From positions 1-6,764 of the forward strand of contig DURF01000144.1 in NCBI GenBank assembly GCA_012837395.1: 6,764 nt of DNA. Direction: 5' to 3'. This document shows positions 6,646 through 6,764 of the stretch, piece after piece (position 1 is the first letter of the stretch; every line of letters begins with the position of its first letter). Source of the DNA: Acholeplasma sp. (GTDB lineage: Bacteria > Bacillota_I > Bacilli_A > Acholeplasmatales > Acholeplasmataceae). The notes beneath the pieces are model-generated. The model was given only the letters and a program-made list of their open reading frames with translations. It searched no databases and was not told where the DNA came from. The translations under genes and the position numbers were made by a program.

Positions 6646-6764
6646 TTGTTCTTTATTAGTTAATAAATTAATTATATCTTCATACTCGAAACTTAGTAGT
6701 TTATTAATATAAGGTATGTTTACTAATGGTGTATTATTATTGTATATAATAGGTATATTATAAA
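6610..6764 (-). other. Minus-strand continuation of the AddB-like reading frame (fold-back)
   Basis: Codons read from 6762 downwards stay open for 50 codons until TAA at 6612-6610. The first part repeats the AddB-like peptide (YNIPIIYNNNTPLV), and the frame then continues through NKLLSFEYEDIINLL and TNKEQLIEVF, ending near 6634. These residues make sense as the next part of an AddB-like helicase domain: a 'pl...p......l' helix, then a second helix. The last few codons before the stop come from re-reading the left arm backwards and are meaningless. I interpret 6633-6703 as the true downstream gene sequence in inverted orientation, not as a separate minus-strand gene. Confidence 0.65.
6704..6764 (-). 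repeat. Right arm of the terminal inverted repeat
   Basis: Reverse complement of 6572-6632 with one mismatch. On the minus strand it encodes YNIPIIYNNNTPLVNIPYI, the same peptide as the end of the AddB-like protein except for Asn in place of Ser. The arm reaches the edge of the window. Confidence 0.95.

Noticed and set aside
6572..6764. Terminal inverted repeat as a transcription terminator or insertion-sequence end
   Set aside because: The 61-bp stem with a 71-base loop has no T-run, lies within a coding frame, and no transposase is present. Both arms encode the same helicase peptide, which fits a fold-back duplication better.
1..6764. CRISPR array, tRNA, rRNA or riboswitch
   Set aside because: No regularly spaced direct repeats, no GC-rich RNA-like islands and no cloverleaf or T-loop consensus were seen; nearly all sequence is coding.

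Overview
The window is a very AT-rich piece of bacterial chromosome in which every real gene lies on the + strand. Low GC, A/T-ending codons, purine-rich ribosome binding sites and short intergenic gaps point to a low-GC Firmicute or Mollicute. All tryptophans are TGG and no gene needs TGA as tryptophan, so the standard bacterial code fits. That favours the Acholeplasma/Izemoplasma/Haloplasma side or an AT-rich Erysipelotrichia/Clostridia relative over true mycoplasmas and spiroplasmas. The taxon is inferred from composition and gene style only.

Layout. Bases 1-3764 hold three tightly packed genes that look like one operon. The first is the 3' end of a gene, cut by the window edge, whose product resembles a degenerate EAL (cyclic-di-GMP phosphodiesterase) domain. 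The second is a membrane-anchored AAA+ ATPase of the McrB type. The third is a DUF2357 protein, the domain found in McrC-like partners, but it ends in a long charged coiled coil and shows no recognisable nuclease. A strong intrinsic terminator at 3768-3805 closes this unit. A promoter-like stretch follows, and a second operon starts at 3878: a UPF0158 family protein, a 528-residue protein of unknown function, and the N-terminal part of an AddB/RexB-like helicase-nuclease subunit for double-strand break repair.

The last part (6572-6764) is the oddest structure. The AddB-like reading frame stops at 6645, but a 61-bp inverted repeat (6572-6632 and 6704-6764) brings the same gene back on the opposite strand. 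Read from the right end on the minus strand, the same protein sequence reappears and then runs about 20 sensible residues further. The simplest reading is that the sequence folds back on itself at about 6632 (an amplification, library or assembly chimera at a contig end), so the apparent stop and the 231-residue length are probably not real. A true inverted duplication is the alternative.

The most interesting biology is the first operon: a McrB-like motor tied to the membrane, a DUF2357 partner whose nuclease region seems replaced by a coiled coil, and a decayed EAL-like protein. This looks like McrBC machinery reused for something other than classical restriction. The function is unknown; the architecture is what the sequence supports.
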